Assembly: GCF_002870125.1 (NCBI RefSeq)
Contig: NZ_PNEO01000022.1
Location: 1 to 64,000, forward strand
Direction: 5' to 3'
DNA: 64,000 bases
From: Burkholderia sp. WAC0059
GTDB taxonomy: Bacteria; Pseudomonadota; Gammaproteobacteria; Burkholderiales; Burkholderiaceae
A model generated the notes under the pieces. The model worked only from the letters and a program-made list of their open reading frames with translations. It ran no database searches and was not told where the DNA came from. Positions 7,330 through 16,186 of the stretch are shown one piece after another. The first letter of the stretch is position 1. Each line of letters starts with the position of its first letter. Made by a program: the position numbers and the translations under genes.

Positions 7330-8154
7330 ATGGAAACTATGCATGGTGTCGAGTCCGGGCACATCCGCCTGCGCGACGGCACGCGCATCGCGTATGGCCT
7401 GCACGGCAGCGTCGAAGCCAATGCGCGCATCGTGCTGCTGCACTCGCTCGGTATGGACCGCAATTTTTGGCAGCCGGTCATCGCCAGGCTTTCGGACCGG
7501 GCGCTCGTGCTTGCCATCGACTGCCGCGGGCACGGCGCATCGGATCGTCCGCAGGGGCCTTACACGGTCGAGCGATTCGCGACCGACGTGCACGAGATCG
7601 TGTCCACGTTTCGATTCGACGACATCGTGGTGGCGGGTGCATCGATGGGCGGCTGCGTTTCGCTGCAGTTTGCCGGCATGTGGCCAGGCCTGACGCGTGG
7701 CGTAGGCCTGATCGACACGACCGCCTGGTACGGCGACGAGGCGGTGAAAAACTGGGAGGAGCGGGCGCGCAAGGCGGAGGACGGCGGGCTCGCGCCGCTC
7801 GTCGAGTTCCAGACCACGCGCTGGTTCAGCGACGCGTTTCGCGCTGCGCATCCCGAAGTGGTGCAGCACTGCGTCGATACCTTTCTTCGCAACGACGTGC
7901 ACGCCTTCGCAGCGACTTGCAGGATGCTTGGCATCTTCGATGGACGCGCGCTATTGTCGCGGGTACGCGTGCCATGTAGCGTGGTCGTCGGCGAACAGGA
8001 CTATGCCGCGCCGCCCGCCATGGCCCGCGCACTGCACGAAGGTATCGCGGGCTCGACGTTGATCAGTATTCCAGAGGCGCGGCATCTGACGCCGCTCGAA
8101 ACCCCCGACATCATCGCTGACGAACTGATCAGGCTCGTTAGCGGAGGGCCTTGA
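7330..8154 (+). CDS. Alpha/beta hydrolase, enol-lactonase (PcaD)-like
   Basis: The 274-residue alpha/beta hydrolase has LLHSLGMDRNFW near residue 40 (oxyanion region), DCRGHGASDRP, nucleophile Ser in GASMGG near residue 105, Asp in VVVGEQDYAAP and His in EARHLTPLE near the end. The layout is that of 3-oxoadipate enol-lactone hydrolases and related C-C or ester hydrolases, so it may hydrolyse a ring-cleavage product or an ester of the substrate. It lies between the reductase and MFS genes on the same strand, with a hairpin upstream. Fold and triad are clear; substrate is inferred only from context. Confidence 0.85.
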   Translation: METMHGVESGHIRLRDGTRIAYGLHGSVEANARIVLLHSLGMDRNFWQPVIARLSDRALVLAIDCRGHGASDRPQGPYTVERFATDVHEIVSTFRFDDIVVAGASMGGCVSLQFAGMWPGLTRGVGLIDTTAWYGDEAVKNWEERARKAEDGGLAPLVEFQTTRWFSDAFRAAHPEVVQHCVDTFLRNDVHAFAATCRMLGIFDGRALLSRVRVPCSVVVGEQDYAAPPAMARALHEGIAGSTLISIPEARHLTPLETPDIIADELIRLVSGGP

Positions 8155-8281
8155 GCGGTGGCCTGCGGCGGCGACGCCGGCAGGCAGGCGCGGCGTATTG
8201 CGCGCGTGCCTTGCCGGCCGGATCGCCGAAGTACCGACCGTGCCCCACACACGGCATAAGAAGAGACGAAGGAGACAATAG

Positions 8282-9682
8282 ATGCAACACCCCGCAGGTA
8301 GTGCCGGGCACACCGTGCCCGACACGGTGCCGCGCGTCGCCCAGGACGCGTCGGGCATCGGCGAGGCAGAGGTCTGGTATCGCGCGCTGAACCGGCAGCA
8401 ATGGAGCGCGCTCGCCGCCTCCAATCTCGGCTGGCTGTTCGATGGCTACGAAACCTACACGCTGATCCTGACCGTCGGCATCGCGCTGCATCAGCTCCTC
8501 GAGCCGGCGCGGCAGGCGCAAATTCCGTTCTATGCCGGTCTCGTGATCGCGCTGACGCTGCTCGGCTGGGGCGTCGGCGGGCTCGTCGGCGGCGTGCTGA
8601 CCGACTACATCGGCCGCAAGCGGATGATGATGTTCGCCATTCTCGCGTACTCGCTGACGACGGGCCTGAGCGCGTTCGCGTGGAACTGGGCGTCGTTCGC
8701 GGTGCTGCGCTTCGGCGTGGGTCTCGCGATGGGGTCGGAGTGGGCGACGGGTACGGCGATGACCGCCGAGCTCTGGCCGGACCGTCATCGCGGCAAGGGC
8801 GCTGGGCTGATGCAGTGCGGTCTCGGCATGGGGTTTTTCGTGGCGTCGTTCGTCTGGCTTTTCATGAGCCAGACGGGCGAGCTGGCATGGCGCTACATGT
8901 ACGTGCTGGGCGTGCTGCCGGGGCTCGCCACGCTGTGGATGCGCGCGGGTATTCCAGAATCCGAGCAGTGGGAACGCGTCAATGAGGACCGCCGGCGAAT
9001 CCGGGCGCGCCGGCGCGAGGGCGACGACCTTTCCGGGCACGAGCAGGCGCTCAGCCGGTTCACCCTGGTCGACCTGTTCGCTGTTCCCGCGCTGCGGCGC
9101 CGGACGCTGATCGCCGTGTGTATGTCGCTGACCACCACGCTCGGCTGGTGGGGCATCTCCACCTGGGTGCCGCCGTACATCGGCTCGATGGCCGCGCACG
9201 CGGGCTTGCCCGCTGCGCGCTGGGCGAGCTTTGCGGGCATGGTGTACAACGTCGGCGCGATCGCGGGCTACATCGGGCTTGGTTTTCTTGCCGATGCCTA
9301 TGGACGTAAACGCGTGACCTTCACCTTCTTCGTCATGGCGCTCGTGATGACGCCCGTGCTGTTCCTGTGGACCCACAATGTCGGGCTGTTGCTGCTGGTG
9401 TCGGCCGTCACCGGATTTTTCAGCCTGGGGCAGTACACGTGGATGCCGACCTGGTTGCCCGAGCTCTATCCGACGCGCATCCGCGGCACCGCGATCGCGT
9501 TCTGCTTCAACATACCGCGACTGCTCGCGTGGTCCGGTCCGCTCGTAGCAGGCACGCTGATCGCCCGCTTCGGCGGCTATGGCCACGCGGCGGTGACGGT
9601 CGGCTTCATCTATCTGGTCGGGGTGGTGTTGACGCCGTTCCTGCCGGAGACGCTCGGCAAGCCGCTGCCTGAAGACGCCTGA
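8282..9682 (+). CDS. MFS transporter (aromatic acid/sugar porter-like)
   Basis: The 466-residue major facilitator has twelve predicted membrane spans. Motif A is seen as TDYIGRKRMMMF in the loop after span 2 and its counterpart ADAYGRKRVTF after span 8. A hydrophilic N-terminal tail of about 40 residues precedes the first span, and the central loop is charged (ERVNEDRRRIRARRREGDD). The start at 8282 follows AAGGAGACAATAG. Position after the hydroxylase, reductase and hydrolase genes suggests uptake of the aromatic substrate of this locus. Export of a product cannot be excluded. Confidence 0.85.
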   Translation: MQHPAGSAGHTVPDTVPRVAQDASGIGEAEVWYRALNRQQWSALAASNLGWLFDGYETYTLILTVGIALHQLLEPARQAQIPFYAGLVIALTLLGWGVGGLVGGVLTDYIGRKRMMMFAILAYSLTTGLSAFAWNWASFAVLRFGVGLAMGSEWATGTAMTAELWPDRHRGKGAGLMQCGLGMGFFVASFVWLFMSQTGELAWRYMYVLGVLPGLATLWMRAGIPESEQWERVNEDRRRIRARRREGDDLSGHEQALSRFTLVDLFAVPALRRRTLIAVCMSLTTTLGWWGISTWVPPYIGSMAAHAGLPAARWASFAGMVYNVGAIAGYIGLGFLADAYGRKRVTFTFFVMALVMTPVLFLWTHNVGLLLLVSAVTGFFSLGQYTWMPTWLPELYPTRIRGTAIAFCFNIPRLLAWSGPLVAGTLIARFGGYGHAAVTVGFIYLVGVVLTPFLPETLGKPLPEDA

Positions 9683-9807
9683 TCTCCTGCGGGCATGCGC
9701 GGTGGCCGGATTGCCGCGTATGCCGGGCCTGCGGCGGTGTAGACGGGGCGCCGACCGACAGGAGCGCTGGCTAAATATAAACCCGGGGAAAGAGGAGGTA
9801 GGCGATT

Positions 9808-10893
9808 ATGAAAATAAAGTATTTAGGTAGGCTAATAATATTTTCAGGTATCGTGAGTGCATCGGCTGCATACGCACAGAGTAACGTCACCCTATACGGC
9901 AGCCTCGACGAAGGCATCACCTACAACACCAATGCGAAGGGAAGCGGGACCGCCACCGCGGGACCGGTTGCAGTTCCGGACTTCTTCGGCATACGTGGTA
10001 CCGAAGACTTGGGAAATCAGTTCAAGGCCATCTTCGCGCTGCAAGACGGTTTTCTTTCTAGCACGGGTGCGGGCACGATCGCAGGCGAGGCATTCAGCCA
10101 TTTTGCGTGGGTGGGCCTGTCGAGCCCTTACGGCGCCGTCACGCTGGGCCGGCAACTCGATCTGACCGCCGACACGCTGAGGCTGAACGCCGACGGCTGC
10201 GTGCAATACACGTTCTATCTGTTCCACCCGGCCAATCTCGACGACATCGGCATCATGGGGGACTCCGTCAACAACTCGGTGAAATACACGTCGCCGACTA
10301 TCGGCGGATTGACCTTCACCGGGCTCTACGGGCTTGCCGATTCGTCGACCCAGCCCGGCCGTGTCGTGAGCGCCGACGTCGTCTATGCGGGCGGTCCGTT
10401 CCGGGCCTCGGCTGTCTACACGAACTGGCACGATCACGCCATCAATCTCGGCCCCGAATTGGGCTACACCAGCTTTCTGGGCGAGTCGCTGAGCAGCGGA
10501 CAGACATTCCTCGCTCAAACCCAGCAGATTACGGGGCTCTCGGCCTTCTATTCGCTGAATCAGAGGCTGGACCTGCACGGCGTCGTGACGCAGGTGAATC
10601 TCTCCACCCGGTCGGATGCGGGACGGATGCGCACGGTCGAACTGGGGGCCGACATTCACACTACGTTCGCCAATACGGTCACGCTCGGGGGCTATCTGTC
10701 CTGGCTGACGGATACCCGCTATTCGGAACTGGGCGTGGGCGACGTCTATGCGCTCTCGAAAAGCACCGTCGTATATGCGCAGATTGCTTACCAGCATGCC
10801 GACGGCGCCGGCGACGCAGCCATTGCGCTGTTGACGCCTGCCAGCGGGCCGAGCCAGGCGGCGTTCCGTATCGGGGTGCATCACTTCTTTTGA
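9808..10893 (+). CDS. Burkholderia-type outer-membrane porin
   Basis: The 361-residue general porin has a signal peptide ending near AAYAQ, then SNVTLYGSLDEG, the typical first strand of beta-proteobacterial trimeric porins. Further signs are FGIRGTEDLGNQFKAIFALQDGF, WVGLSSPYGAVTLGRQ, and a C-terminal Phe (GVHHFF) needed for beta-barrel assembly. The first 15 codons are unusually AT-rich compared with the rest of the gene. GGAGGT lies upstream of the ATG. It follows the MFS gene and probably provides the outer-membrane route for the same substrate. Confidence 0.9.
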   Translation: MKIKYLGRLIIFSGIVSASAAYAQSNVTLYGSLDEGITYNTNAKGSGTATAGPVAVPDFFGIRGTEDLGNQFKAIFALQDGFLSSTGAGTIAGEAFSHFAWVGLSSPYGAVTLGRQLDLTADTLRLNADGCVQYTFYLFHPANLDDIGIMGDSVNNSVKYTSPTIGGLTFTGLYGLADSSTQPGRVVSADVVYAGGPFRASAVYTNWHDHAINLGPELGYTSFLGESLSSGQTFLAQTQQITGLSAFYSLNQRLDLHGVVTQVNLSTRSDAGRMRTVELGADIHTTFANTVTLGGYLSWLTDTRYSELGVGDVYALSKSTVVYAQIAYQHADGAGDAAIALLTPASGPSQAAFRIGVHHFF

Positions 10894-10916
10894 CTGAGGA
10901 AGCCGTGCCGCCCAGG

Positions 10917-10938
10917 GGCGCGTCCCAAAGGGGACGCC
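10917..10938 (+). terminator. Weak hairpin after porin
   Basis: GGCGCGTCCC and GGGACGCC pair around AAAG just after the porin stop, with one bulged base. Only a short pyrimidine stretch follows, so termination is uncertain. Confidence 0.3.
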
Positions 10939-11105
10939 TTCGCTGGGAACCGGGCACGACGGGTGTTTGCCGGGGCGCGGACAGGTGGGCGCGGCGGTGC
11001 GCGTCGTCTGCCGGCTCCATACGACGCGGACTGGAACGCCCGCAGCGGCCGCGCCGTCCCCGGTTGCGCCCGGAACCACTCACTCGACACGACACAGGAA
11101 GAAGC

Positions 11106-12824
11106 ATGTTGAACAAAGGCATCACGATAAAGGCACGGATCGGCCTGACCATGGCTTTTCTTGCGGCGCTACTGGTCGTCTCCAGCGTTCTGGGCCTGCT
11201 CGGCATGAGTCGAACGGACGCTTCCTATAACGAGACGCTGACCAACCAGATGCCGAGCGCTGTCGCCATCGCCAACGCAGAAATTTTCGCCGGGCACGAG
11301 CGTTTCGCGCTCGACCAGGGAGCCATCCTGGCCGGAACTCCGGACGTGGCTGCCATGATCGACCGTGCGCACGCCATGCGTGTCACGTCGGACACCTGGT
11401 GGAAGAAGTATCTCGATCTTCCGCGCGGTGCGGACGAAGATCGGCTCGCGCAGGACGTCGCGGGCAAGCGCGATGCGCTGCATCAGGCGATGGATGCGTT
11501 CGCCTCCGGCATCACGGCAAACGACAGGGCGAGAATCGGCGACGGCGCGAAGCAGGTTGAAGCTGCTTATGGCGACATGGTGGCGTCCGACGACGCGCTG
11601 CGTAAATTTCAGTTCACCGAGGCTCACGGGGCCTATCAGGACGCGCAAAACACATTTGGCGCGTTTCGCCTCGTCACCATCGGGGAGCTCGTGCTGGGCC
11701 TGGCCGCAGCGCTGTTGTCGTATGTGACGCTGCGCCGTGCGATTACCCGCCCGCTGGCCGATGCGCTCAAGCATTTCGACGCGATCGCGGCCGGCGATCT
11801 GCGCCACCCGGTCAGGGCGGCCTCGCGCGACGAAATGGGGCTTCTCATGTCCGGTATCGCGAAGATGCAGCATAGCCTGACCGGGACGGTGAACGCGGTG
11901 CGGGGCGCCAGCGAATCGATCGTGACGGCCACGCGCCAGATCGCCGAGGGCAATCTCGATCTGTCGTCGCGTACGGAGCAGCAGGCGTCCGCCTTGCAGC
12001 AAACCGCGTCCAGCATGGAGCAATTGACCGGGACGGTGAAGCAGAATGCCGGGAACGCCCGCCAGGCGAGATCGCTTGCCGCGAACGCGTCGGAGATCGC
12101 CAGTCGCGGCAACGCGGTGGTCGGTCAGGTAGTGGAGACAATGGGCGAGATCAACGAGAGCTCTGCGAAGATCGCCGACATCATCTCGATCATTGAGGGG
12201 ATCGCGTTCCAGACCAACATCCTGGCGCTCAACGCCGCCGTCGAGGCGGCTCGAGCCGGGGAAGAAGGGCGCGGCTTTGCCGTGGTGGCCGGAGAAGTGC
12301 GAAGTCTCGCGCAGCGCTCGTCGGCGTCGGCAAGAGAAATCAAGGCGCTGATCGACACCTCGGCGGAGCGTGTGCAGTCGGGCTCTGCACTGGTCCAGCA
12401 GGCCGGTCGCACGATGACAGAGATCACCGACGCCGTGCAACGCGTGACGGACCTCATGGGCGAGATCGCCATGGCTTCCGAAGAGCAGAGCAATGGCATC
12501 GAGCAGGTGACGCGGGCGATCGCGCAAATGGACGAGGTGACCCAGCAGAATGCGGCGCTGGTTGAAGAAGCGGCCGCGGCGGCTCAGTCGCTCGAAAACC
12601 AGGCCGGCAGGCTGAGCGTTGCGGTGGCGGTGTTCCGGCTCGATGACGGAGGGCCGGGCGCGTCCGCAACGCCGATGGCGCGCCATGTGATGCTATCCGT
12701 TAGCAAGGTCGCGCCTTCAGCACAGGAAAACGGGCGGTCAACGATTTTGCCGGACAACGCTTCTGCAGCCAAGGTGCCGGCTTTGGTCGTGGCGCACACG
12801 GACAAGGATTGGGAAACATTCTGA
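11106..12824 (+). CDS. Methyl-accepting chemotaxis protein (Tar-like)
   Basis: The 572-residue chemoreceptor has a first membrane span around residues 10-32, a periplasmic four-helix ligand domain of about 160 residues, a second span near 190-212 (ELVLGLAAALLSYV), HAMP (RRAITRPLADALKHFDAIAAGD), and the cytoplasmic signalling hairpin with FQTNILALNAAVEAARAGEE and GRGFAVVAGEVRSLAQR. The C-terminus ends DWETF, close to the NWETF pentapeptide that tethers CheR/CheB in high-abundance receptors. The start at 11106 gives the normal short cytoplasmic N-tail. It lies after the porin on the same strand, which suggests the cell moves toward the compound handled by this locus. Confidence 0.9.
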   Translation: MLNKGITIKARIGLTMAFLAALLVVSSVLGLLGMSRTDASYNETLTNQMPSAVAIANAEIFAGHERFALDQGAILAGTPDVAAMIDRAHAMRVTSDTWWKKYLDLPRGADEDRLAQDVAGKRDALHQAMDAFASGITANDRARIGDGAKQVEAAYGDMVASDDALRKFQFTEAHGAYQDAQNTFGAFRLVTIGELVLGLAAALLSYVTLRRAITRPLADALKHFDAIAAGDLRHPVRAASRDEMGLLMSGIAKMQHSLTGTVNAVRGASESIVTATRQIAEGNLDLSSRTEQQASALQQTASSMEQLTGTVKQNAGNARQARSLAANASEIASRGNAVVGQVVETMGEINESSAKIADIISIIEGIAFQTNILALNAAVEAARAGEEGRGFAVVAGEVRSLAQRSSASAREIKALIDTSAERVQSGSALVQQAGRTMTEITDAVQRVTDLMGEIAMASEEQSNGIEQVTRAIAQMDEVTQQNAALVEEAAAAAQSLENQAGRLSVAVAVFRLDDGGPGASATPMARHVMLSVSKVAPSAQENGRSTILPDNASAAKVPALVVAHTDKDWETF

Positions 12825-12943
12825 AGAATTTGTCGGGATTCGCGTTTCAGCTCGATTGGGCGCCCATAGCCTCGCGGATTTCATCGTCCGCGTTCATATC
12901 ACGAGCTATTCTGGTGGAAACCGAATCTGCGAGAACTGTCTCC

Positions 12944-13115
12944 CGGCAAGAATTGCCCGACGCTCGACCTCGTTGGCCGATTATGAAGGAACTGCGGTTC
13001 ACCACGAATGGCGGTACGGAGGTTTGGCGGGTGGCGTTTGCGTTCGATCCCGGGCGAAAAAGAGCTGCCAACGCGAGGTCCGTAGCACTGTTGTGCGGAG
13101 GCACGTCGCTGGTAA
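12944..13115 (+). pseudogene. Decayed RelE/HigB-family (Gp49-like) toxin fragment
   Basis: One reading frame contains KELRFTTNGG followed by VWRVAFAFDPGRK, the diagnostic core of the phage Gp49-like HigB/RelE toxin family (mRNA interferases that normally follow with AILLVAGDK). Here two extra residues interrupt the core and the downstream part is altered (RAANARSVALLCGG), while the N-terminal half cannot be assembled in a single frame. No antitoxin gene is adjacent. I read it as a dead remnant. Boundaries are approximate. Confidence 0.5.
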
Positions 13116-13128
13116 TCATTTTTGAACC

Positions 13129-13146
13129 GGTAAGTAACTGGTAAGT
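13129..13146 (+). promoter_or_regulatory. Direct repeat GGTAAGT-N4-GGTAAGT upstream of mipA
   Basis: Two exact GGTAAGT heptamers start at 13129 and 13140, an 11-base helical-turn period typical of OmpR/PhoB-family binding sites. They lie about 55 bases before the mipA start, and an OmpR-family regulator is encoded directly after mipA. A further GGTAA occurs at 13111. This is a candidate operator for that regulator. Confidence 0.45.
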
Positions 13147-13199
13147 CGAGCTCCCATAAAGTCAGGTCCGCCCTGTTCACTGACTTTCCGGAAGCGATT

Positions 13200-14018
13200 G
13201 TGAAAAAAAATCCTTTGCCTGTTCGCAGCATATTCCTGACCGCAGCGTTGCTCACGCTTTCATCCGGGGGGGCGTGGGCAGAAGGGCTGGGCACTGACCA
13301 GACCGGGGCTGAGAATTCTGGTCTTACGATCCTGAACAATGCGACCGATGTGACTCACTGGGGGCTTGGTGGAGGCGTCAGCATTGGAGAGTCGCCATAC
13401 AAGGGATATGGCTCAAAGGTCTACCCGTTTCCGCTGGTCGATTTCGACGACAAATGGGTGCATCTGCTGGGTACGACCGTCGACCTGAAGATCGGGAGCT
13501 GGGACGGCGTGAGTGTTGCGTTGCGCGGGAGATTCGATCTTGGCGACGGCTACAAACAGTCCGACGCGCCGATCCTGAATGGCATGCAGGACCGGCACGG
13601 TGCATTCTGGTACGGCCCTGCGCTCGCATGGCATACCGCTTTCGGCACGCTTTCAGGAGACTACCTGCTGGGTGGAAACAAGGGAGAGCGGGCAGGCGTG
13701 GACTATAGCAAATCCTTTAACCTGGGCACTTTCTCGATCACGCCGCATGTCGGCGTCGAGTGGTTGAGCGAAAAATATGTTGATTACTATTATGGTGTGA
13801 GTCCCTCCGAGGCGCGACCCGGACGTCCGGCATACACCGGCACGGCGACCTGGAACACGTCGCTGGGAACGCGTGTCGACTACAGTTTGACGGAACACCA
13901 ACGCGTTCTCCTGGACGTTGGCGTGTCGCGCCTTGGCGGCGCCATCGCGGACAGTCCGCTTGTTGGGAAGAGGTACGTCCCCGCAGTCAGGATCGCTTAC
14001 CGCTACCAGTTCAAGTGA
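13200..14018 (+). CDS. MipA/OmpV family outer-membrane protein
   Basis: The 272-residue MipA/OmpV-like beta-barrel has a signal peptide (KKNPLPVRSIFLTAALL to GGAWA) and then the family pattern WGLGGGVSIGESPYKGYGSKVYPFPLVDFDDKW in pieces, with an ending RYVPAVRIAYRYQFK. The start is a GTG at 13200 followed by a run of A, and it is the only start that leaves a proper signal peptide. MipA was described as a scaffold for murein enzymes, and OmpV-like members are porin-like and often induced by antimicrobials through a linked two-component system. That fits the regulator and kinase genes that follow. Confidence 0.88.
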   Translation: MKKNPLPVRSIFLTAALLTLSSGGAWAEGLGTDQTGAENSGLTILNNATDVTHWGLGGGVSIGESPYKGYGSKVYPFPLVDFDDKWVHLLGTTVDLKIGSWDGVSVALRGRFDLGDGYKQSDAPILNGMQDRHGAFWYGPALAWHTAFGTLSGDYLLGGNKGERAGVDYSKSFNLGTFSITPHVGVEWLSEKYVDYYYGVSPSEARPGRPAYTGTATWNTSLGTRVDYSLTEHQRVLLDVGVSRLGGAIADSPLVGKRYVPAVRIAYRYQFK

Positions 14019-14028
14019 GCATAGTGTC

Positions 14029-14736
14029 ATGTCGCGGGTTGCGATTGTCGAAGACCACGAACGCCTTGCCGACCTGGTGGGCCAGGCCCTTGCCAGAGTG
14101 GGAATCGAGGCAGACCTGTTTCGCAATATCTCCGAGGCGGCCTATGGCGTGCGGCAGGCCGACTACGCGGTGTTGATCGTCGATCGTGGTCTTCCTGATG
14201 GCGACGGGCTGACCTTCCTGCGTACGTTGCGTGAGGCAGGCCAGACGACGCCGTGTCTGATGCTCACGGCCCGCGATGCCCTGCACGATCGTGTGGACGG
14301 CCTTGAAAGCGGCGCGGACGACTACGTGACCAAGCCGTTCGCAATGAGCGAGCTGGTTGCGCGGGTGCGTACGCTGATGCGCCGGCCGGCGGCGCTGACC
14401 ACGCTGGTCGCGTCATTCGCGGACCTTACGGTGGATCCCCGGCAACGCGAGATGCGCTGCGGTGCGCTGTCGGTGCTGCTTGCGCCCGCCGAACTACAGA
14501 TCATGCTCTGCCTTGTCGAGGCGGCTGGCCGAACGGTTCGGCACTCGGCACTCGAGCATGCCGCCTGGGGCCTTGGCGAAGCCGTAACACCGAATGCGCT
14601 GGAAGTGACCGTGCACCGGTTGCGCAAGAAGCTTGCCGCGATCAACGCAGGGACGCGACTGACGAATCTTCGCGGCGCAGGATTTGCCCTTGAGGAAGCC
14701 GCCGGGCGGCGGCCTTCGCGACCGGAAGACATATGA
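14029..14736 (+). CDS. OmpR-family response regulator
   Basis: The 235-residue regulator has receiver acidic pocket Glu8/Asp9, phospho-acceptor Asp52 in IVDRGLPDGDG, Thr80 and Lys102 (YVTKPF), and a C-terminal winged helix ending TNLRGAGFALEE. The start at 14029 lies ten bases after the mipA stop, so mipA and this gene are probably one transcript. It is likely the partner of the kinase at 14831 and may bind the 11-base repeat upstream of mipA. Confidence 0.9.
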   Translation: MSRVAIVEDHERLADLVGQALARVGIEADLFRNISEAAYGVRQADYAVLIVDRGLPDGDGLTFLRTLREAGQTTPCLMLTARDALHDRVDGLESGADDYVTKPFAMSELVARVRTLMRRPAALTTLVASFADLTVDPRQREMRCGALSVLLAPAELQIMLCLVEAAGRTVRHSALEHAAWGLGEAVTPNALEVTVHRLRKKLAAINAGTRLTNLRGAGFALEEAAGRRPSRPEDI

Positions 14737-14830
14737 GGTGTTGGCTTCGTACTGGTGGCGGCCTCGTGTAAGTATTCCGTGTGCGATCCATCGTGCGGCA
14801 TCCCACACCCGTTCTAAATTGGGGGGCGTC

Positions 14831-16186
14831 ATGCTCAATCACTGGATTCGAAGTCTGTCGGCGCGGCTATGGGTGACGACCGTTGTCGTACTTGCAGCCA
14901 GCCTGACTGCGCTTGCCAGCCTGGTTATTTATGTATTCGATCACTATCCGGAGCAGACGCTGGGTCGACGCGAGCAGACGGAGAACGTCGACAGGGTGAT
15001 CGGTGGAATCAGATTCAGCGACGCGGGCATTCCCCGTTCTGTAGACCTTTCCGAGCGTGAAGCATGGCTGTATCAGATCGTGCCCACGGAGCTCAAATAT
15101 CGTGTGCTGGACGGGCAAGGTCACGTCCTGCTGGCTTCGACCGGAGCAGAAAAAGACGGCCCGTGGTTGACGGGCGACCTTTCTGGTGAGGTCAGCAAGA
15201 TAGCTCACGTGAACGTCGATGGAAGGCGGTTCTCCATCGCGACACGGCGGGTGTTGCGGGGACAATCCGAGTTTTATGTGCAGACTGCGACCAGCGCACG
15301 TTTCATAGAAGTACTGGTCAGTTCGAAGGTCAAACCGATTCCGGCTACGGTCAGGGTCGTTTTCTTCGTTGCAGTCGTCATATTTGGATGGGCGCTGCTG
15401 TTTACGATTCGCCGGATGCTCAAGCCGTTGCGGGACGCGTCTGACGCGGCAGCGCAGATAACGCCGCGCCATCTGAAAACACGTCTTTCGACCCTTGGCG
15501 TTCCGAGTGAGATCAAGCCGTTGATCAACGCCTTCAACGAGGCGCTTGAACGGCTCGAGAACGGTTTTCTGGTTCAGCAGCAATTTCTTGCGGCCGCCGC
15601 ACATGAGTTTCAAACGCCGCTGACGTTGATCCGTGGCCAGATCGAGTTGCAGCCGGAAATCCGGGAGCGAGACCTGTTGTTCCGCGAAATCGATCTTATG
15701 TCGCGGCAGGTTCGACAGCTACTGCATCTGGCCGAAGCCAGCGAGGCACAGAATTTCGACTTCGGCGAAGTAGACATTGTCGATGTGGCGCAGGATGTCG
15801 TCGCGTATCTGGCTCGCAAGGCTGACGGAAAGCAGGTGACGTTGCGTGTAGATGAGCGTGGCGCGGCACCGTCAATCTGGGCGGACAAAAGCGCGCTGTT
15901 CATCCTCCTCAAGAATATCGTCGAAAACGCGATCAATGCATCGCCTGCTCACGGCATCGTGTTGTTGACGGTCGACGGGATATCCATCGAGATTTGTGAC
16001 GAAGGGCCTGGCATACAGAAGGATCATCTTCCGTTTCTGTTCCGGCGATTCTGGCGCGCGCCCGATGCAAGGCACGATGGTGCGGGCCTTGGATTGGCAA
16101 TATGCAAGGAGATTGCGTCAGTGCACGATTGGCGGTTGACGGTGAACTCTCTCTCGATTGGAACCCGGTTCACTGTCTGGTTATAA
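14831..16186 (+). CDS. Sensor histidine kinase
   Basis: The 451-residue membrane kinase has a span near residues 13-35, a periplasmic sensor of about 130 residues, a second span near 172-193, a HAMP-like linker, and the H-box AAAAHEFQTPLTL with His258. N-box (LLKNIVENAINAS), G1 (DEGPGI) and G2 (GAGLGLAICKEI) are all present. The H-box has Gln in place of the usual Arg after Phe, which is seen in some QseC-like kinases. The gene starts 94 bases after the regulator; ATG at 14831 follows GGGGGGCGTC. It probably phosphorylates that regulator in response to an envelope signal. Confidence 0.88.
   Translation: MLNHWIRSLSARLWVTTVVVLAASLTALASLVIYVFDHYPEQTLGRREQTENVDRVIGGIRFSDAGIPRSVDLSEREAWLYQIVPTELKYRVLDGQGHVLLASTGAEKDGPWLTGDLSGEVSKIAHVNVDGRRFSIATRRVLRGQSEFYVQTATSARFIEVLVSSKVKPIPATVRVVFFVAVVIFGWALLFTIRRMLKPLRDASDAAAQITPRHLKTRLSTLGVPSEIKPLINAFNEALERLENGFLVQQQFLAAAAHEFQTPLTLIRGQIELQPEIRERDLLFREIDLMSRQVRQLLHLAEASEAQNFDFGEVDIVDVAQDVVAYLARKADGKQVTLRVDERGAAPSIWADKSALFILLKNIVENAINASPAHGIVLLTVDGISIEICDEGPGIQKDHLPFLFRRFWRAPDARHDGAGLGLAICKEIASVHDWRLTVNSLSIGTRFTVWL

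Larger units (their letters stand above)
12825..13199. other. Gene-free stretch with toxin remnant and mipA promoter region
   Basis: No intact gene is seen between the chemoreceptor and mipA. It holds a decayed RelE/HigB-like toxin fragment (about 12944-13115) and, next to mipA, a tandem GGTAAGT element described separately. Confidence 0.6.

Noticed and set aside
8138..9586. A 482-codon minus-strand frame opposite the first MFS gene
   Set aside because: It is Arg/His/Gln-rich antisense sequence without motifs, and the plus strand encodes an obvious transporter.
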